Part shown: in pieces, positions 26,394-35,432 of the stretch | Numbering within the stretch: position 1 is the first letter of the stretch | How the letters are laid out: each line of letters opens with the position of its first letter | Assembly: GCA_024233785.1 (NCBI GenBank) | Contig: JACKPD010000011.1 | Coordinates: 1 to 64,000 of the forward strand | From: Spirochaetales bacterium | Lineage (GTDB): Bacteria > Spirochaetota > Spirochaetia > CADAEX01 | Direction of reading: 5' to 3' | DNA: 64,000 nucleotides | Notes under the pieces: generated by a model | Told to the model about the DNA's origin: nothing | The model's database searches: none | What the model saw: only the letters and a program-made list of their open reading frames with translations | Position numbers and translations under genes: made by a program

Positions 26394-28151
26394 ATGAGAA
26401 ATAAAACTCTATTTTTTCAGTTTTTTACAATTCAGATAATTCTCATCTTTGCGTCAATTTTTGTCTCTGCTTTTCTATCTACAAGGACGCTGGTTCAGAT
26501 GATAAATGATAAAACAGCAAAAGAACAGGAGACAATATGTAACTTAATAGTAAACATGCTGCCCGAAAAAGGATTTGTATCACTTTATAACGCACAGGAT
26601 TTTGCGTTCAGGGCCTCTGCAGGGACAAGAATCCGCCTTACTTTGATCCAGTATTCCGGAAGTGTTCTTGCGGATTCTCACAGCGACCCGTCAGTTATGG
26701 AAAATCATTTCAACAGACCCGAGGTACAGGATGCACTCCGCGGCTTTATAGGAAAATCTGTAAGGTACAGCACAACAATGAATGAAGAGATGTATTACAT
26801 TGCAATTCCGGTCCCTACCCGGAATCTTATAGTAAGAACTTCAATTTCTGTTGAGGATATAAAGCGTCAGGTTAAATTTATATATATCAGACTTGCTATT
26901 TCTACATTTATTATACTTTTTTTTGCAACTATTTTTGCCTATTTAATAGCAAAAAACACAAGCGGTCTTATTAATTCCATAAAAAATGTGGCAGAACATT
27001 ATGCTTCAGGAGATTTTTCCATATCTCTTGAGGAAGGCGGGAACCTTGAATTACAGAATTTAGGTAAATCCATAAATATTATGGGTAAGCAGCTTAAGGA
27101 TAAAATTAATACCATAACATCACAAAGGAACGAACTCCAGGCAATGCTTAACAGCATGACTGAACCGGTTATTCTCCTCGATGAAAATATGAATGTTAGA
27201 GAAATTAACCCCTCAGCTGTTGATGTTATTGACAGCGAGAAAGTAGTAAGCTCAAGAAAATTAAATTCAATATTAAAAAATACGCAGATACTGAAAATTG
27301 TAAAAAACGGTATAAAGACAAGAAAATACCAGGAAGAGATAGTCTGTCTTAACGAAGAGGATCAGCTTTATTATCTTGTTCATGTCTCATTTATAGAAAA
27401 ACTCGGAGAAGAAAAGAATGCCGCACTTTTAGTTATGAATGATATATCAGGTATTAAAAGACTTGAGAAAATGAGGAAAGAGTTTGTCGCGAATGTTTCC
27501 CATGAATTAAAAACACCAGTAACTTCAATTATTGGATATGTGGAAACCCTGCTGGCCGGAAAGGTTTCAGATAAAAAAGATTTCAGGAATTTTCTTTCAG
27601 TAATAAACAGGCAGGCAGTAAGGCTGGAAAAAATTATTGAAGATCTGCTTACACTTTCTAAAGTAGATGATGAACTGGTAAAACTTACTAAAGAAGTTAT
27701 TCCGGTTACTGATCTTATCGGCAGCTCGGCATCGGCATGCTCATATATCGCGGAACAGAAAAATATGAGCATTATTATTGACTGTGATGATGAACTTGAG
27801 CTTTTTGCCCATCCAATTCTTGCAGAACAGGCTGTGTCCAATCTTATTGATAATGCAGTCAAGTATGGTTATCCGGATACAGTTATTAATGTAAAAGCAG
27901 AGGCTGTTGATAATAATGTTATAATCACAGTTGCTGATTCAGGCCCTGGAATATCTAAAAAGAATATAGACAGAATATTTGACAGGTTTTACCGTGTAGA
28001 TAAATCAAGGAGCCGTGATTTAGGCGGGACAGGGCTCGGCCTTGCTATTGTAAAGCATATTGCAAGAACTCACGGAGGAAAGATTGAGGTTGAGAGTGAA
28101 GTCGGGATCGGAACAACTTTCCGGTTATATTTCAGCAATGAGAAATTATAA
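26394..28151 (+). CDS. PhoR-like sensor histidine kinase
   Basis: A 585-residue membrane kinase. Two transmembrane segments (about 8-28 and 165-185) enclose an extracytoplasmic sensor of roughly 135 residues containing LTLIQYSGSVLADSHSDP. A HAMP linker, a PAS domain (about 245-350), a HisKA domain with the phospho-histidine near 370 in VSHELKTPVTS and a HATPase domain (NLIDNAVKYG, DSGPGISKKNIDRIF, GTGLGLAI) follow. It phosphorylates the regulator encoded just upstream. The signal sensed is unknown. Confidence 0.93.
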   Translation: MRNKTLFFQFFTIQIILIFASIFVSAFLSTRTLVQMINDKTAKEQETICNLIVNMLPEKGFVSLYNAQDFAFRASAGTRIRLTLIQYSGSVLADSHSDPSVMENHFNRPEVQDALRGFIGKSVRYSTTMNEEMYYIAIPVPTRNLIVRTSISVEDIKRQVKFIYIRLAISTFIILFFATIFAYLIAKNTSGLINSIKNVAEHYASGDFSISLEEGGNLELQNLGKSINIMGKQLKDKINTITSQRNELQAMLNSMTEPVILLDENMNVREINPSAVDVIDSEKVVSSRKLNSILKNTQILKIVKNGIKTRKYQEEIVCLNEEDQLYYLVHVSFIEKLGEEKNAALLVMNDISGIKRLEKMRKEFVANVSHELKTPVTSIIGYVETLLAGKVSDKKDFRNFLSVINRQAVRLEKIIEDLLTLSKVDDELVKLTKEVIPVTDLIGSSASACSYIAEQKNMSIIIDCDDELELFAHPILAEQAVSNLIDNAVKYGYPDTVINVKAEAVDNNVIITVADSGPGISKKNIDRIFDRFYRVDKSRSRDLGGTGLGLAIVKHIARTHGGKIEVESEVGIGTTFRLYFSNEKL

Positions 28152-28157
28152 AAAGAT

Positions 28158-28214
28158 ACCTGCCTGCCGGATTAACTAAATCTCTTAAGCATTACCGGTT
28201 CAGACAGGTTTTTT
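28158..28214. terminator. Terminator between sensor kinase and antiporter
   Basis: ACCTGCCTGCCGG pairs with CCGGTTCAGACAGGT around a 24-base loop, followed by TTTTTT. It sits between two convergent genes and ends at least the two-component operon. Confidence 0.6.
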
Positions 28215-28240
28215 AAAGCAGTTTGTTTTTTACTCTTCTA

Positions 28241-29863
28241 TCAGCTATTGTTTCCATATCTTTTAGCAAGAATAAAAAGTCCAGCAAAAAATAATATAAT
28301 CGTTAAACTTAATCCGGCGAATAAGTTATTTGTTATACCTGAAGCAAGATGGCCCGCAAGAGAAATGAATGCAATAAAAAGTGCATATGGCACCTGTGTC
28401 GCGACATGTTCAAGGTGGGGGCAAGAGGCCCCGGTCGAAGAAAGAATAGTGGTATCTGATATCGGGGAAGAATGATCGCCAAAAATAGCCCCTCCAAGAA
28501 CTGCGCCTGTTGGTACCAATGTTGCGTTTAAAAGCGAATTCCCGTCTAGATTCATGGACTGGGCAAGCGCTATTGTAATTGGCATTACAATGGGAATCAT
28601 TATTGCGAATGTTCCCCAGCTGGTGCCTGTGGAGAAAGAGATAAGACAGGAAATTATAAATACCACTACAGGAAGCAGCCATAAGGGGAAGCCGCCGTTA
28701 ACAACAGCTTCAGACAGGAATAAAGAGAGGCCAAGTCCGCCTTCATCCGGTGTGCTTTTTATTAATGATCCTATAGACCATGCCATGGCTAGTATAATGA
28801 GTGCCGGAACCATGGATTTGATGCCTTCAATAATAGCTGATGCAGCTGTTTTAATTGTAAGAAGTCTCCGTGAAATATAATATATATATGATAAAACCAA
28901 AGTAAATATCACTGCATACATAAGTGCGGCAGATGCATCGGTATCATTAAATGCACTGGAAAGAGGAATTGATTTAACTGCATCAGGCAGGTTTTTAATT
29001 GATTCTCCGTCAATGGCTGCAAACCAGGTTGTTAAAGGGAAAAAAACAACAGCAAATATTATTAGTGCAATTATTGGCAAAAGCATATCCATTGGGCGGG
29101 TGTTTGCCCCTCTTGGGTCTTCTTCGATTTTACCTGCAGGAAGGCCGTATTTAATTTCATCAAAAAGTATTTTATCCTCCAGAGCTCTCTTTTCACTTTT
29201 AGCCATCGGTCCGAAATCTTTTTCTGTAATTATGATAACTGCAACAAGTAGAATTGTAAAAATTGCGTAGAGGTTGTAAGGAATTAATTTAATAAAATAG
29301 GTGAATTCACTTATTCCAAGTGATGAAAACCCGTCTGAATCCTTTATTACTGACATTACATAAACTACCCAGGATGATATTGGAGCAATAATGCATACCG
29401 GAGCTGCGGTTGAGTCAAGAATATAAGCTAACTTGGCTCTGGAAGTACCTGTTTTATCAGTTAAAGGACGCATAACTGTTCCAATAGTAAGGGAATTAAA
29501 ATAGTCATCTATAAAAACAATAAGGCCAAAAAACCATGTAAACATGAGGCTTTGTTTTTTAGTTTTCAGTTTGCCTGCCGCCCAGTCTCCAAATGAAAAA
29601 GCTGCCCCTGTTTTTGAAAGCATTCCGACAAGTGCTCCGAGAAGTCCGCAAAAAAGAAAAATACGGATGTTCCAGCCGTCTGCAAGCGAATTTGCAATCC
29701 AGTCTGTAAGTGCCATACCTGCTGCAACAGGATTGCCCCCTGCAACAATCAGAGTTCCTGATAATATACCGATGAAAAGCGATATAATTACATCTTTTGT
29801 TATCAGAGCCAGTGCAATAGTCAGAAACGGAGGAAGAAGTCCAAAAATACCAAAATGATCCAT
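28241..29863 (-). CDS. NhaC family Na+/H+ antiporter
   Basis: A 540-residue protein with about twelve hydrophobic segments. FIDDYFNSLTIGTVMRPLTD carries the acidic residues typical of the NhaC family, and FSTGTSWGTFAIMIPI and GDHSSPISDTT are second-half signatures of the same family. These carriers exchange sodium for protons, though related members exchange organic acids or amino acids such as lactate/malate. The gene is single, with its own upstream region (29864-30171). Confidence 0.88.
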   Translation of the reverse strand: MDHFGIFGLLPPFLTIALALITKDVIISLFIGILSGTLIVAGGNPVAAGMALTDWIANSLADGWNIRIFLFCGLLGALVGMLSKTGAAFSFGDWAAGKLKTKKQSLMFTWFFGLIVFIDDYFNSLTIGTVMRPLTDKTGTSRAKLAYILDSTAAPVCIIAPISSWVVYVMSVIKDSDGFSSLGISEFTYFIKLIPYNLYAIFTILLVAVIIITEKDFGPMAKSEKRALEDKILFDEIKYGLPAGKIEEDPRGANTRPMDMLLPIIALIIFAVVFFPLTTWFAAIDGESIKNLPDAVKSIPLSSAFNDTDASAALMYAVIFTLVLSYIYYISRRLLTIKTAASAIIEGIKSMVPALIILAMAWSIGSLIKSTPDEGGLGLSLFLSEAVVNGGFPLWLLPVVVFIISCLISFSTGTSWGTFAIMIPIVMPITIALAQSMNLDGNSLLNATLVPTGAVLGGAIFGDHSSPISDTTILSSTGASCPHLEHVATQVPYALFIAFISLAGHLASGITNNLFAGLSLTIILFFAGLFILAKRYGNNS

Positions 29864-30039
29864 AAAAACTCCTGAAATAGTTTTATTCTACAGTAATAAT
29901 TTTTACAGCTATTATTGAACTGTAATCATATTCTGTCCCATGCTGCAATAACACCCGCATGAATACAGTATGACGATTTTTTAATTAAAGTCCTGCAGGC
30001 AAAGATAATATTATCCCTTATGTGATTTTGTGGTCAATC

Positions 30040-30064
30040 AATAATTGCGAATATTGCAATTATT
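30040..30064. promoter_or_regulatory. Palindromic operator before aminotransferase-ilvD
   Basis: AATAATTGC-N7-GCAATTATT is a perfect 9-bp inverted repeat. A TATAAT at 30087-30092 lies so that the palindrome covers or abuts the -35 position, which fits repression or activation of the genes starting at 30172. The rest of the 308-bp gap before the divergent antiporter shows no gene. The binding protein is unknown. Confidence 0.55.
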
Positions 30065-30171
30065 AAAACTATTCTGACAGGTAGGGTATAATAATAAATA
30101 TTGATAAGTTGGAGTTTATCTGTCAAAATAACGATGTTATATGGTTATGTATTTATATGAAGGAGTTTCTT

Positions 30172-31455
30172 ATGGAACCAATTGTAAAAGAACTTAATAC
30201 AATACTTGATAATTCAACAATTTATACCCTTCTTTCTGACCTTGGAAAAAGAATGTTTTTTCCAAAAGGAATTGTTTCACAGGCCGCAGAAGCCGGTACC
30301 AAGGCAAAAAAATATAATGCAACTGTAGGTATGGCGACAAGCGATAATAAACCTATGTTTCTGCCATCAATAATGAAACACATAAGCGGGCTAGAGCCAT
30401 CAGAGATATTCAGCTATTCACCTACAGCCGGGATATTGAAACTCAGGGAAATCTGGAAAGATGAGATGCTTAAAAAAAATCCTTCAATCGGAGATTCTCT
30501 TATTTCTCTTCCAATTGTAACGTCAGGTCTTACCCATGGAATCTCAATAGCCGCCGACCTTTTTGTAGACAAAGACGACAGTGTGGTAGTTCCTGATATG
30601 TATTGGGGTAATTATAAACTTATTATTGAGGGACGGAGGCAGGGAAACATTGTCAACTATCCGTTTTTTGATAATGATAAGATAAATATAAAAGGACTTG
30701 AAAATACTATTAAATCAACCGGGAATAAAAAAACAGCTGTTATTCTTAATTTCCCGAATAATCCTACAGGTTATTCTCCTTCTGTAGAAGAATCTGATGA
30801 AATTATATCAATGTTTAACAGACTTGCAGAAAACGGGCATAAAATTCTTGTGATTTGCGATGATGCGTATTTCGGACTTTTTTTTGAAGAAAATACATCC
30901 ACTGAATCCCTTTTCGGGAAACTCTGCAATCTTCATGAAAATATACTGGCGGTAAAAATTGACGGTGCAACAAAAGAAGAACTAGTCTGGGGATTCAGAA
31001 CAGGTTTTATAACCTATGGGGGAAAAGGGATAACAAAAGAACAGTATGAAGCCCTTCAGCAAAAAACAATGGGTGCAATAAGATCATCTGTTTCAAGCTG
31101 CAGTACCCTCACTCAAAATCTTTTATTAAAAGGTCTTTCGAGCGGAACTTATCATCAGGAAAAGGATTACGCCGGAGAACGGATGAAAGAAAGGTATTTA
31201 AAAGTAAAAGAAATTGTTCAAGATATACCATCAGATGTACCTCTAAAGATCCTTCCTTTTAATTCAGGGTATTTCATGACATTCGAATTGCTGGGAAAAG
31301 ACGCAGAGAAACTTCGAAAATATCTTCTTGAAGAATATTCCACAGGTACAATCTCAATTGCGGGAAAATATCTGCGAATTGCATTTTCGTCTGTAAATAT
31401 TGAAAAAATACCGGAACTTTTTAAACTAATTTATAAAGCAGTTAAAGAAATATGA
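30172..31455 (+). CDS. Class I/II PLP-dependent aminotransferase
   Basis: A 427-residue fold-type I aminotransferase. The pattern PTAGILKLREIWKDEM, then VTSGLTHGI, NFPNNPTGYSP, ICDDAYFGLFF and DGATKEELVWGFR (with the probable PLP lysine) is typical of aspartate/aromatic or branched-chain type enzymes; specificity is not readable. ATG 30172 is chosen because AAGGAG lies 7 bp upstream. ilvD begins 25 bp downstream, which suggests a role in the last transamination of branched-chain amino acid synthesis, but that is inference. One GGGACGGAGG copy is read Gly-Arg-Arg in a loop. Confidence 0.88.
   Translation: MEPIVKELNTILDNSTIYTLLSDLGKRMFFPKGIVSQAAEAGTKAKKYNATVGMATSDNKPMFLPSIMKHISGLEPSEIFSYSPTAGILKLREIWKDEMLKKNPSIGDSLISLPIVTSGLTHGISIAADLFVDKDDSVVVPDMYWGNYKLIIEGRRQGNIVNYPFFDNDKINIKGLENTIKSTGNKKTAVILNFPNNPTGYSPSVEESDEIISMFNRLAENGHKILVICDDAYFGLFFEENTSTESLFGKLCNLHENILAVKIDGATKEELVWGFRTGFITYGGKGITKEQYEALQQKTMGAIRSSVSSCSTLTQNLLLKGLSSGTYHQEKDYAGERMKERYLKVKEIVQDIPSDVPLKILPFNSGYFMTFELLGKDAEKLRKYLLEEYSTGTISIAGKYLRIAFSSVNIEKIPELFKLIYKAVKEI
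30630..30639 (+). repeat. Dispersed repeat GGGACGGAGG, copy 7
   Basis: Exact 10-mer in the aminotransferase gene, read Gly-Arg-Arg after a helix-like LIIE. Confidence 0.8.
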
Positions 31456-31480
31456 TTCTAATCTAAAAAGGGGTAGTGTT

Positions 31481-33346
31481 ATGGAAAAAAAAGCTCAAAT
31501 GAAAAATAAATTGAGAAGCAGTCTGACTATGGATGACAGGAAGATGGCAGGGGCAAGAAGTCTCTGGATTGCAAATGGAATGAAAAAAAGTCAGATGGGT
31601 AAACCTATTATTGGAATAGCCAACTCTTTTACTCAGATGGTGCCGGGACATGTTCATCTGCATGAAATTGGACAATATGTAAAATCAATTATCGAAGAAC
31701 AAGGCTGTTTTGCGGCAGAATTTAATACAATTGCAATTGATGACGGTATAGCCATGGGACATGACGGGATGCTTTATTCTTTGCCATCAAGGGATTTAAT
31801 TGCGGACAGTGTTGAGTATATGTGCAATGCGCATAGGGTAGACGCTCTTATCTGTATAAGTAATTGCGATAAAATTACCCCCGGAATGCTTATGGCTGCT
31901 ATGAGACTTAATATCCCTGCGATTTTTGTATCAGGGGGGCCGATGGAGGCAGGAAATTATAAAGGTAAAAAAATAGATCTTATCGATGCAATGGTCCAAA
32001 GTGCTGATAAAAATGTTTCTGACAGCGATGTTGATGAACTGGAAAGGAGCGCCTGCCCAACATGCGGGAGCTGTTCCGGTATGTTTACTGCTAATTCAAT
32101 GAATTGTCTTAATGAGGCGCTTGGACTTGCACTTCCAGGAAATGGGACAATTGTTGCAACACATAAAAAGAGAAAAGAGCTGTTCAGAAAGGCCGCCCTG
32201 CAGATTATTGAAAATGCTGACCGCTATTACAGACTGGGGGATGATTCTGTTCTGCCCCGCTCGATCGGTACACGGAATGCTTTCCTGAACTCCATGACAC
32301 TTGATATTGCAATGGGAGGTTCAACAAATACAGTACTTCACCTTCTTGCAATAGCGCAGGAAGCAAAAACTGATTTTACAATGAAGGACATTGATGAATT
32401 ATCCAGAAAGGTCCCATGTATATGTAAAGTAGCTCCAAGTTCAAGCTATCATGTTGAAGATGTAAACAGGGCTGGAGGTATTATAAGAATACTTTCTGAA
32501 CTTGCACGCGCCGGTTTAATTGATAAAACAGTAAAGAGGGTTGATTCACCTTCACTGGGAAAAACGATAGATGATTATGATATATCAGGCGATAAGGCTA
32601 GTCCTGAAGCATTTGAAAATGCCAAAGCAGCGCCTGGAGGTGTATTTAATCTTATTTTAGGCTCACAGGACTCAACATTTAAAGATCTTGATACTGATAA
32701 TAAAAATGGGTGCATTAGAAGTGTTGATAATTGTTATTACAGGGACGGAGGACTTGCAGTCCTTTATGGCAATATTGCTGAGAAGGGATCAATAATAAAA
32801 ACTGCTGGTGTAGATAGCTCACTTTTTAAATTCAGAGGTAAAGCTAAAGTGTTTCATTCACAAGAACTTGCTTGTGATGCGATCCTGGGCGGGAAAATTT
32901 CAGCAGGAGATATTGTTGTAATTATTTATGAAGGCCCAAAAGGCGGACCGGGAATGCAGGAAATGCTATATCCGACTTCATACATTAAATCTATACATCT
33001 TGGCAAGGAATGTGCATTAATTACTGACGGAAGATTCTCAGGAGGTACTTCAGGCCTCTCAATTGGCCATGTTTCACCTGAAGCAGCATCAGGAGGTACA
33101 ATTGCCCTCATAAAAGATAACGACATCATAGAAATTGATATACCTGCCAGGTCAATAAATCTTAATATCAGCCTTGATGAGTTGGAAAAAAGAAAAAAAG
33201 AAGAAAAAAATAGAGGAAAAGCTGCATATACACCTGTCCGTGATAGAATTGTATCTGATTCTCTAAAAGCCTATTCATATTTTGTAACATCTGCTGATAA
33301 AGGAGCGGTTAGAGTAGTTCCGGAAAATCTCTATAAACCGGAATAG
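31481..33346 (+). CDS. ilvD: Dihydroxy-acid dehydratase
   Basis: IlvD dehydrates dihydroxy acids to the keto acids of valine, leucine and isoleucine and needs an iron-sulfur cluster. The 621-residue length is normal. Cluster cysteines are seen in CISNCDKITPGM and ACPTCGSCSGMFTANS, and further signatures include MGGSTNTVLHL and the C-terminal ITDGRFSGGTSGLSIGH. An AAGGGG ribosome site precedes the ATG. The conserved GGLAVLYGN segment contains a GGGACGGAGG copy at its front. It is co-transcribed with the aminotransferase; no ilvB, ilvC or ilvE is in the window. Confidence 0.95.
   Translation: MEKKAQMKNKLRSSLTMDDRKMAGARSLWIANGMKKSQMGKPIIGIANSFTQMVPGHVHLHEIGQYVKSIIEEQGCFAAEFNTIAIDDGIAMGHDGMLYSLPSRDLIADSVEYMCNAHRVDALICISNCDKITPGMLMAAMRLNIPAIFVSGGPMEAGNYKGKKIDLIDAMVQSADKNVSDSDVDELERSACPTCGSCSGMFTANSMNCLNEALGLALPGNGTIVATHKKRKELFRKAALQIIENADRYYRLGDDSVLPRSIGTRNAFLNSMTLDIAMGGSTNTVLHLLAIAQEAKTDFTMKDIDELSRKVPCICKVAPSSSYHVEDVNRAGGIIRILSELARAGLIDKTVKRVDSPSLGKTIDDYDISGDKASPEAFENAKAAPGGVFNLILGSQDSTFKDLDTDNKNGCIRSVDNCYYRDGGLAVLYGNIAEKGSIIKTAGVDSSLFKFRGKAKVFHSQELACDAILGGKISAGDIVVIIYEGPKGGPGMQEMLYPTSYIKSIHLGKECALITDGRFSGGTSGLSIGHVSPEAASGGTIALIKDNDIIEIDIPARSINLNISLDELEKRKKEEKNRGKAAYTPVRDRIVSDSLKAYSYFVTSADKGAVRVVPENLYKPE
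32742..32751 (+). repeat. Dispersed repeat GGGACGGAGG, copy 8
   Basis: Exact 10-mer in ilvD, read Arg-Asp-Gly-Gly; the two glycines belong to the conserved GGLAVL segment. GGAC at its start can pair with GTCC at 32759-32762. Confidence 0.75.
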
Positions 33347-33382
33347 ATTTACATATTCAATTGCACAGCTGAATTTTGCAAA

Positions 33383-33396
33383 GGGACGGAGGTCCC
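33383..33396. repeat. Repeat copy 9, intergenic hairpin form
   Basis: GGGAC-GGAG-GTCCC is the only intergenic copy of the 10-mer and the only one completed to a perfect 5-bp stem with tetraloop GGAG. It lies 40 bp after ilvD and 107 bp before the REP-associated transposase, which makes it the best candidate for a full REP-like unit. Confidence 0.8.
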
Positions 33397-33428
33397 AAAT
33401 AATCAGATATACAGGCTTCAATGTATGA

Positions 33429-33467
33429 AAAACATGGATTATTAGTATAACTTTTAATCCATGTTTT
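33429..33467. promoter_or_regulatory. 13-bp inverted repeat upstream of transposase
   Basis: AAAACATGGATTA and TAATCCATGTTTT form a perfect 13-bp stem with a 13-base loop, ending 35 bp before the transposase ATG. No T tract follows, so an ilvD terminator is only one possibility; a translational block or transposition end is another. Confidence 0.55.
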
Positions 33468-33502
33468 GAAGCAGTAAAGTTATTATATATGTTAATTAAT
33501 AC

Positions 33503-34018
33503 ATGAGAATCCCAAGAAAAATAAAAGAAAATGTTTTTTATCATGTAGTTGCTAGAGCAAACAGGAAAGAATTTATTTTTAATACCACTGAAATTAAAGA
33601 GATGTTCATTCTGGTACTTAAAAAAGCTAAAAAAAAGTATTCATTTCAAATAAAAAACTTTTGTATAATGGATAATCATATACATTTATTGATTAAACCT
33701 GGGGAAAATATAAATTTATCTAAAATTATGCAGTGGATATTAAGTGTTTTTGCAATTAGATATAATAAAAAATATGGATATATCGGACATGTTTGGTATG
33801 ATAGATTTAAAAGTAGTATTATCGAAAACTTAAAAGAGTTCATAAATACTTATAAATATATTGCGAATAATCCTGTTGCTGCAAAAATTGTTAAAAAAGT
33901 CCAGAATTATTATTACTGTGGAATAAACTATAAAAAATTTGAATTTATTGATCCACCTGATAAATTAGAAGAGAAACTGTTAAAATATTTTTTTAATGAT
34001 GTTTTTCGCGAATTATAA
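33503..34018 (+). mobile_element. REP-associated tyrosine transposase (Y1/HUH)
   Basis: A 171-residue Y1 transposase-like protein. It shows YHVVARANRKEFIF at 13-26, the metal-binding HUH motif as H59 and H61 in MDNHIHLLIKP, WYDRFKS, and YIANNPVAAKIV containing the likely catalytic tyrosine at about 119. These are features of RAYT proteins, which act on dispersed REP palindromes and are usually domesticated rather than selfish. The gene is intact and even more AT-rich than its neighbours. It lies 107 bp downstream of the hairpin repeat copy and its 3' end overlaps the U32 peptidase gene by 26 bp. No insertion-sequence ends were found. Confidence 0.88.
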
Positions 34019-35234
34019 ATCCTTTTTCTAATTTTTTATCAGTTACAAGATATGATATTTTTCCATGATCTGCTTTTAATACATTATCAAAATTTTCATT
34101 ATAAAGACTGTAATTAGTATCTATCATATAAAGAAGATCCGGTCCGATATATTCTATTTCTTTATTTACAGAAATTTGGTTTTTTACATCAAGAAGATAA
34201 CAATATTTATTGTGGAAAGATGTGTTTTTTATCAATTCACTAATACTTCCAAGAAAATTATATTCTGTCATATAAGATTTATAAGTAGATTCTTCAATTT
34301 CTTCTTTTGAATAGTAAAAACCAGTTGAAAATTCTCTGTGGCTGACTTTATAAATTTCATTTACATATTGATCTAAATTATTATCAATAAAATTATTCCT
34401 CCGTCCCTTAAATTCATTAGCAGCTGATATAGAATCAATCATTTTTCTGTAGGCACGGGTAACTACTGCTGTATAATATATTGATTTCATCCTGCCTTCA
34501 ATTTTAAGGGAATCAATGCCGGCATTTTGAAGATCTTTTATATGATCTATCATGCAAATGTCTTTAGAAGAGAGGATAGATGTGAAATTTTCACCTTCAA
34601 TTAATGGGAAGTACTCTCCCTGTCGTTCGGATTCTTCAAGAACCCTGTATTTCCATCGGCAGGAATGGGCGCAATCGCCTTTATTTGCAGAGCGGTCGGC
34701 AAGATATTTGCTTAAAAAACACCTTCCGGAATAAGCCAGACACATCGCTCCGTGAACAAAAACTTCAATTTCAAGATTATCAACATTTCTTTTTATATCT
34801 TCAATTTCCTTCAGAGATAATTCACGCCCGGGGATTATCCTTGAAAATCCCATATCTCTGTAAAGCTTTGCTGAATTTGTGTTAACACAATTTGCCTGTG
34901 TGCTCAAATGCAGTTCAGTATTGGGAAAATATTTTTTCATAACGGGAATGAGGCCGATATCACTAATTATAAAGGCATCAATAGGATAATTTGATATATA
35001 ATCAATTTCACTTTCAAGCTGTTTTATATCATAATCATGAAAATAGATATTAAGTGCCGCGTATAGTTTTTTATTCTTTTTTATATTCTTAATTTCAAGG
35101 TATTCGTCTTTTCTGAAATTATCGGCTTTTGCTCTTAGCGAAAAGTTTTTAAGTCCTATATAAGCTGCATCAGCGCCATATTCATATGCATAAAATAATT
35201 TCTCTATACTGCCTGCAGGGGATAATAATTCCAT
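33993..35234 (-). CDS. U32 family peptidase (TrhP/YegQ-like)
   Basis: A 413-residue protein of the U32 family. The N-terminus MELLSPAGSIEKLFYAYEYGADAAYIG, given here as its first part ELLSPAGSIEKL, the HLSTQANCVNT segment, VFVHGAMCLAYSGRCFLS and the cysteine region GDCAHSCRWKY match members that act in tRNA hydroxylation (TrhP) and related reactions; peptidase activity is doubtful. Four cysteines could hold a metal cluster. One GGGACGGAGG copy falls in the helical region, read Gly-Arg-Arg. Convergent overlap with the transposase suggests that element arrived next to its 3' end. Confidence 0.88.
   Translation of the reverse strand: MELLSPAGSIEKLFYAYEYGADAAYIGLKNFSLRAKADNFRKDEYLEIKNIKKNKKLYAALNIYFHDYDIKQLESEIDYISNYPIDAFIISDIGLIPVMKKYFPNTELHLSTQANCVNTNSAKLYRDMGFSRIIPGRELSLKEIEDIKRNVDNLEIEVFVHGAMCLAYSGRCFLSKYLADRSANKGDCAHSCRWKYRVLEESERQGEYFPLIEGENFTSILSSKDICMIDHIKDLQNAGIDSLKIEGRMKSIYYTAVVTRAYRKMIDSISAANEFKGRRNNFIDNNLDQYVNEIYKVSHREFSTGFYYSKEEIEESTYKSYMTEYNFLGSISELIKNTSFHNKYCYLLDVKNQISVNKEIEYIGPDLLYMIDTNYSLYNENFDNVLKADHGKISYLVTDKKLEKGFIIREKHH
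34398..34407 (-). repeat. Dispersed repeat GGGACGGAGG, copy 10
   Basis: Exact 10-mer on the minus strand inside the U32 gene, read Gly-Arg-Arg. It is in inverted orientation to copy 9, so the two bracket the transposase. Confidence 0.8.
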
Positions 35235-35281
35235 AATTTAAGAAAGATAGATATTTAAAAGATTATTGTCAATAAATATTA

Positions 35282-35315
35282 ATTCATTAAATTAGACGAA
35301 TCTACTTTAATGAAT
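35282..35315. promoter_or_regulatory. Long dyad between U32 gene and sulfur operon
   Basis: ATTCATTAAA-t-TAGA, loop CGAA, TCTA-c-TTTAATGAAT makes a 14-bp stem with one mismatch in the divergent 198-bp space. A possible promoter TTGACC (35317-35322) and TATTTT (35341-35346) toward the sulfur operon begins right after it, so an operator is more likely than a terminator. Confidence 0.5.
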
Positions 35316-35432
35316 ATTGACCAATATATGTATTTTCATGTATTTTATTTATATAACATTGTTGATTTTATATATTAATATACAAACATATAACGTAAAT
35401 GATATAAATCTTTTTAAAAGGAGATCCACAAA

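Noticed and set aside
25682..28151. Phosphate regulon phoB-phoR
   Set aside because: No pst or phoU genes or Pho-box-like repeats nearby; the domains alone do not prove phosphate sensing.
29864..30171. T-box or leader-peptide attenuator before the aminotransferase-ilvD genes
   Set aside because: No T-box sequence, terminator/antiterminator pair or leucine/valine/isoleucine-rich leader peptide is visible.
33383..34018. Complete insertion sequence around the transposase
   Set aside because: No terminal inverted repeats, target duplications or accessory gene; the protein is of RAYT type, which does not form normal insertion sequences.
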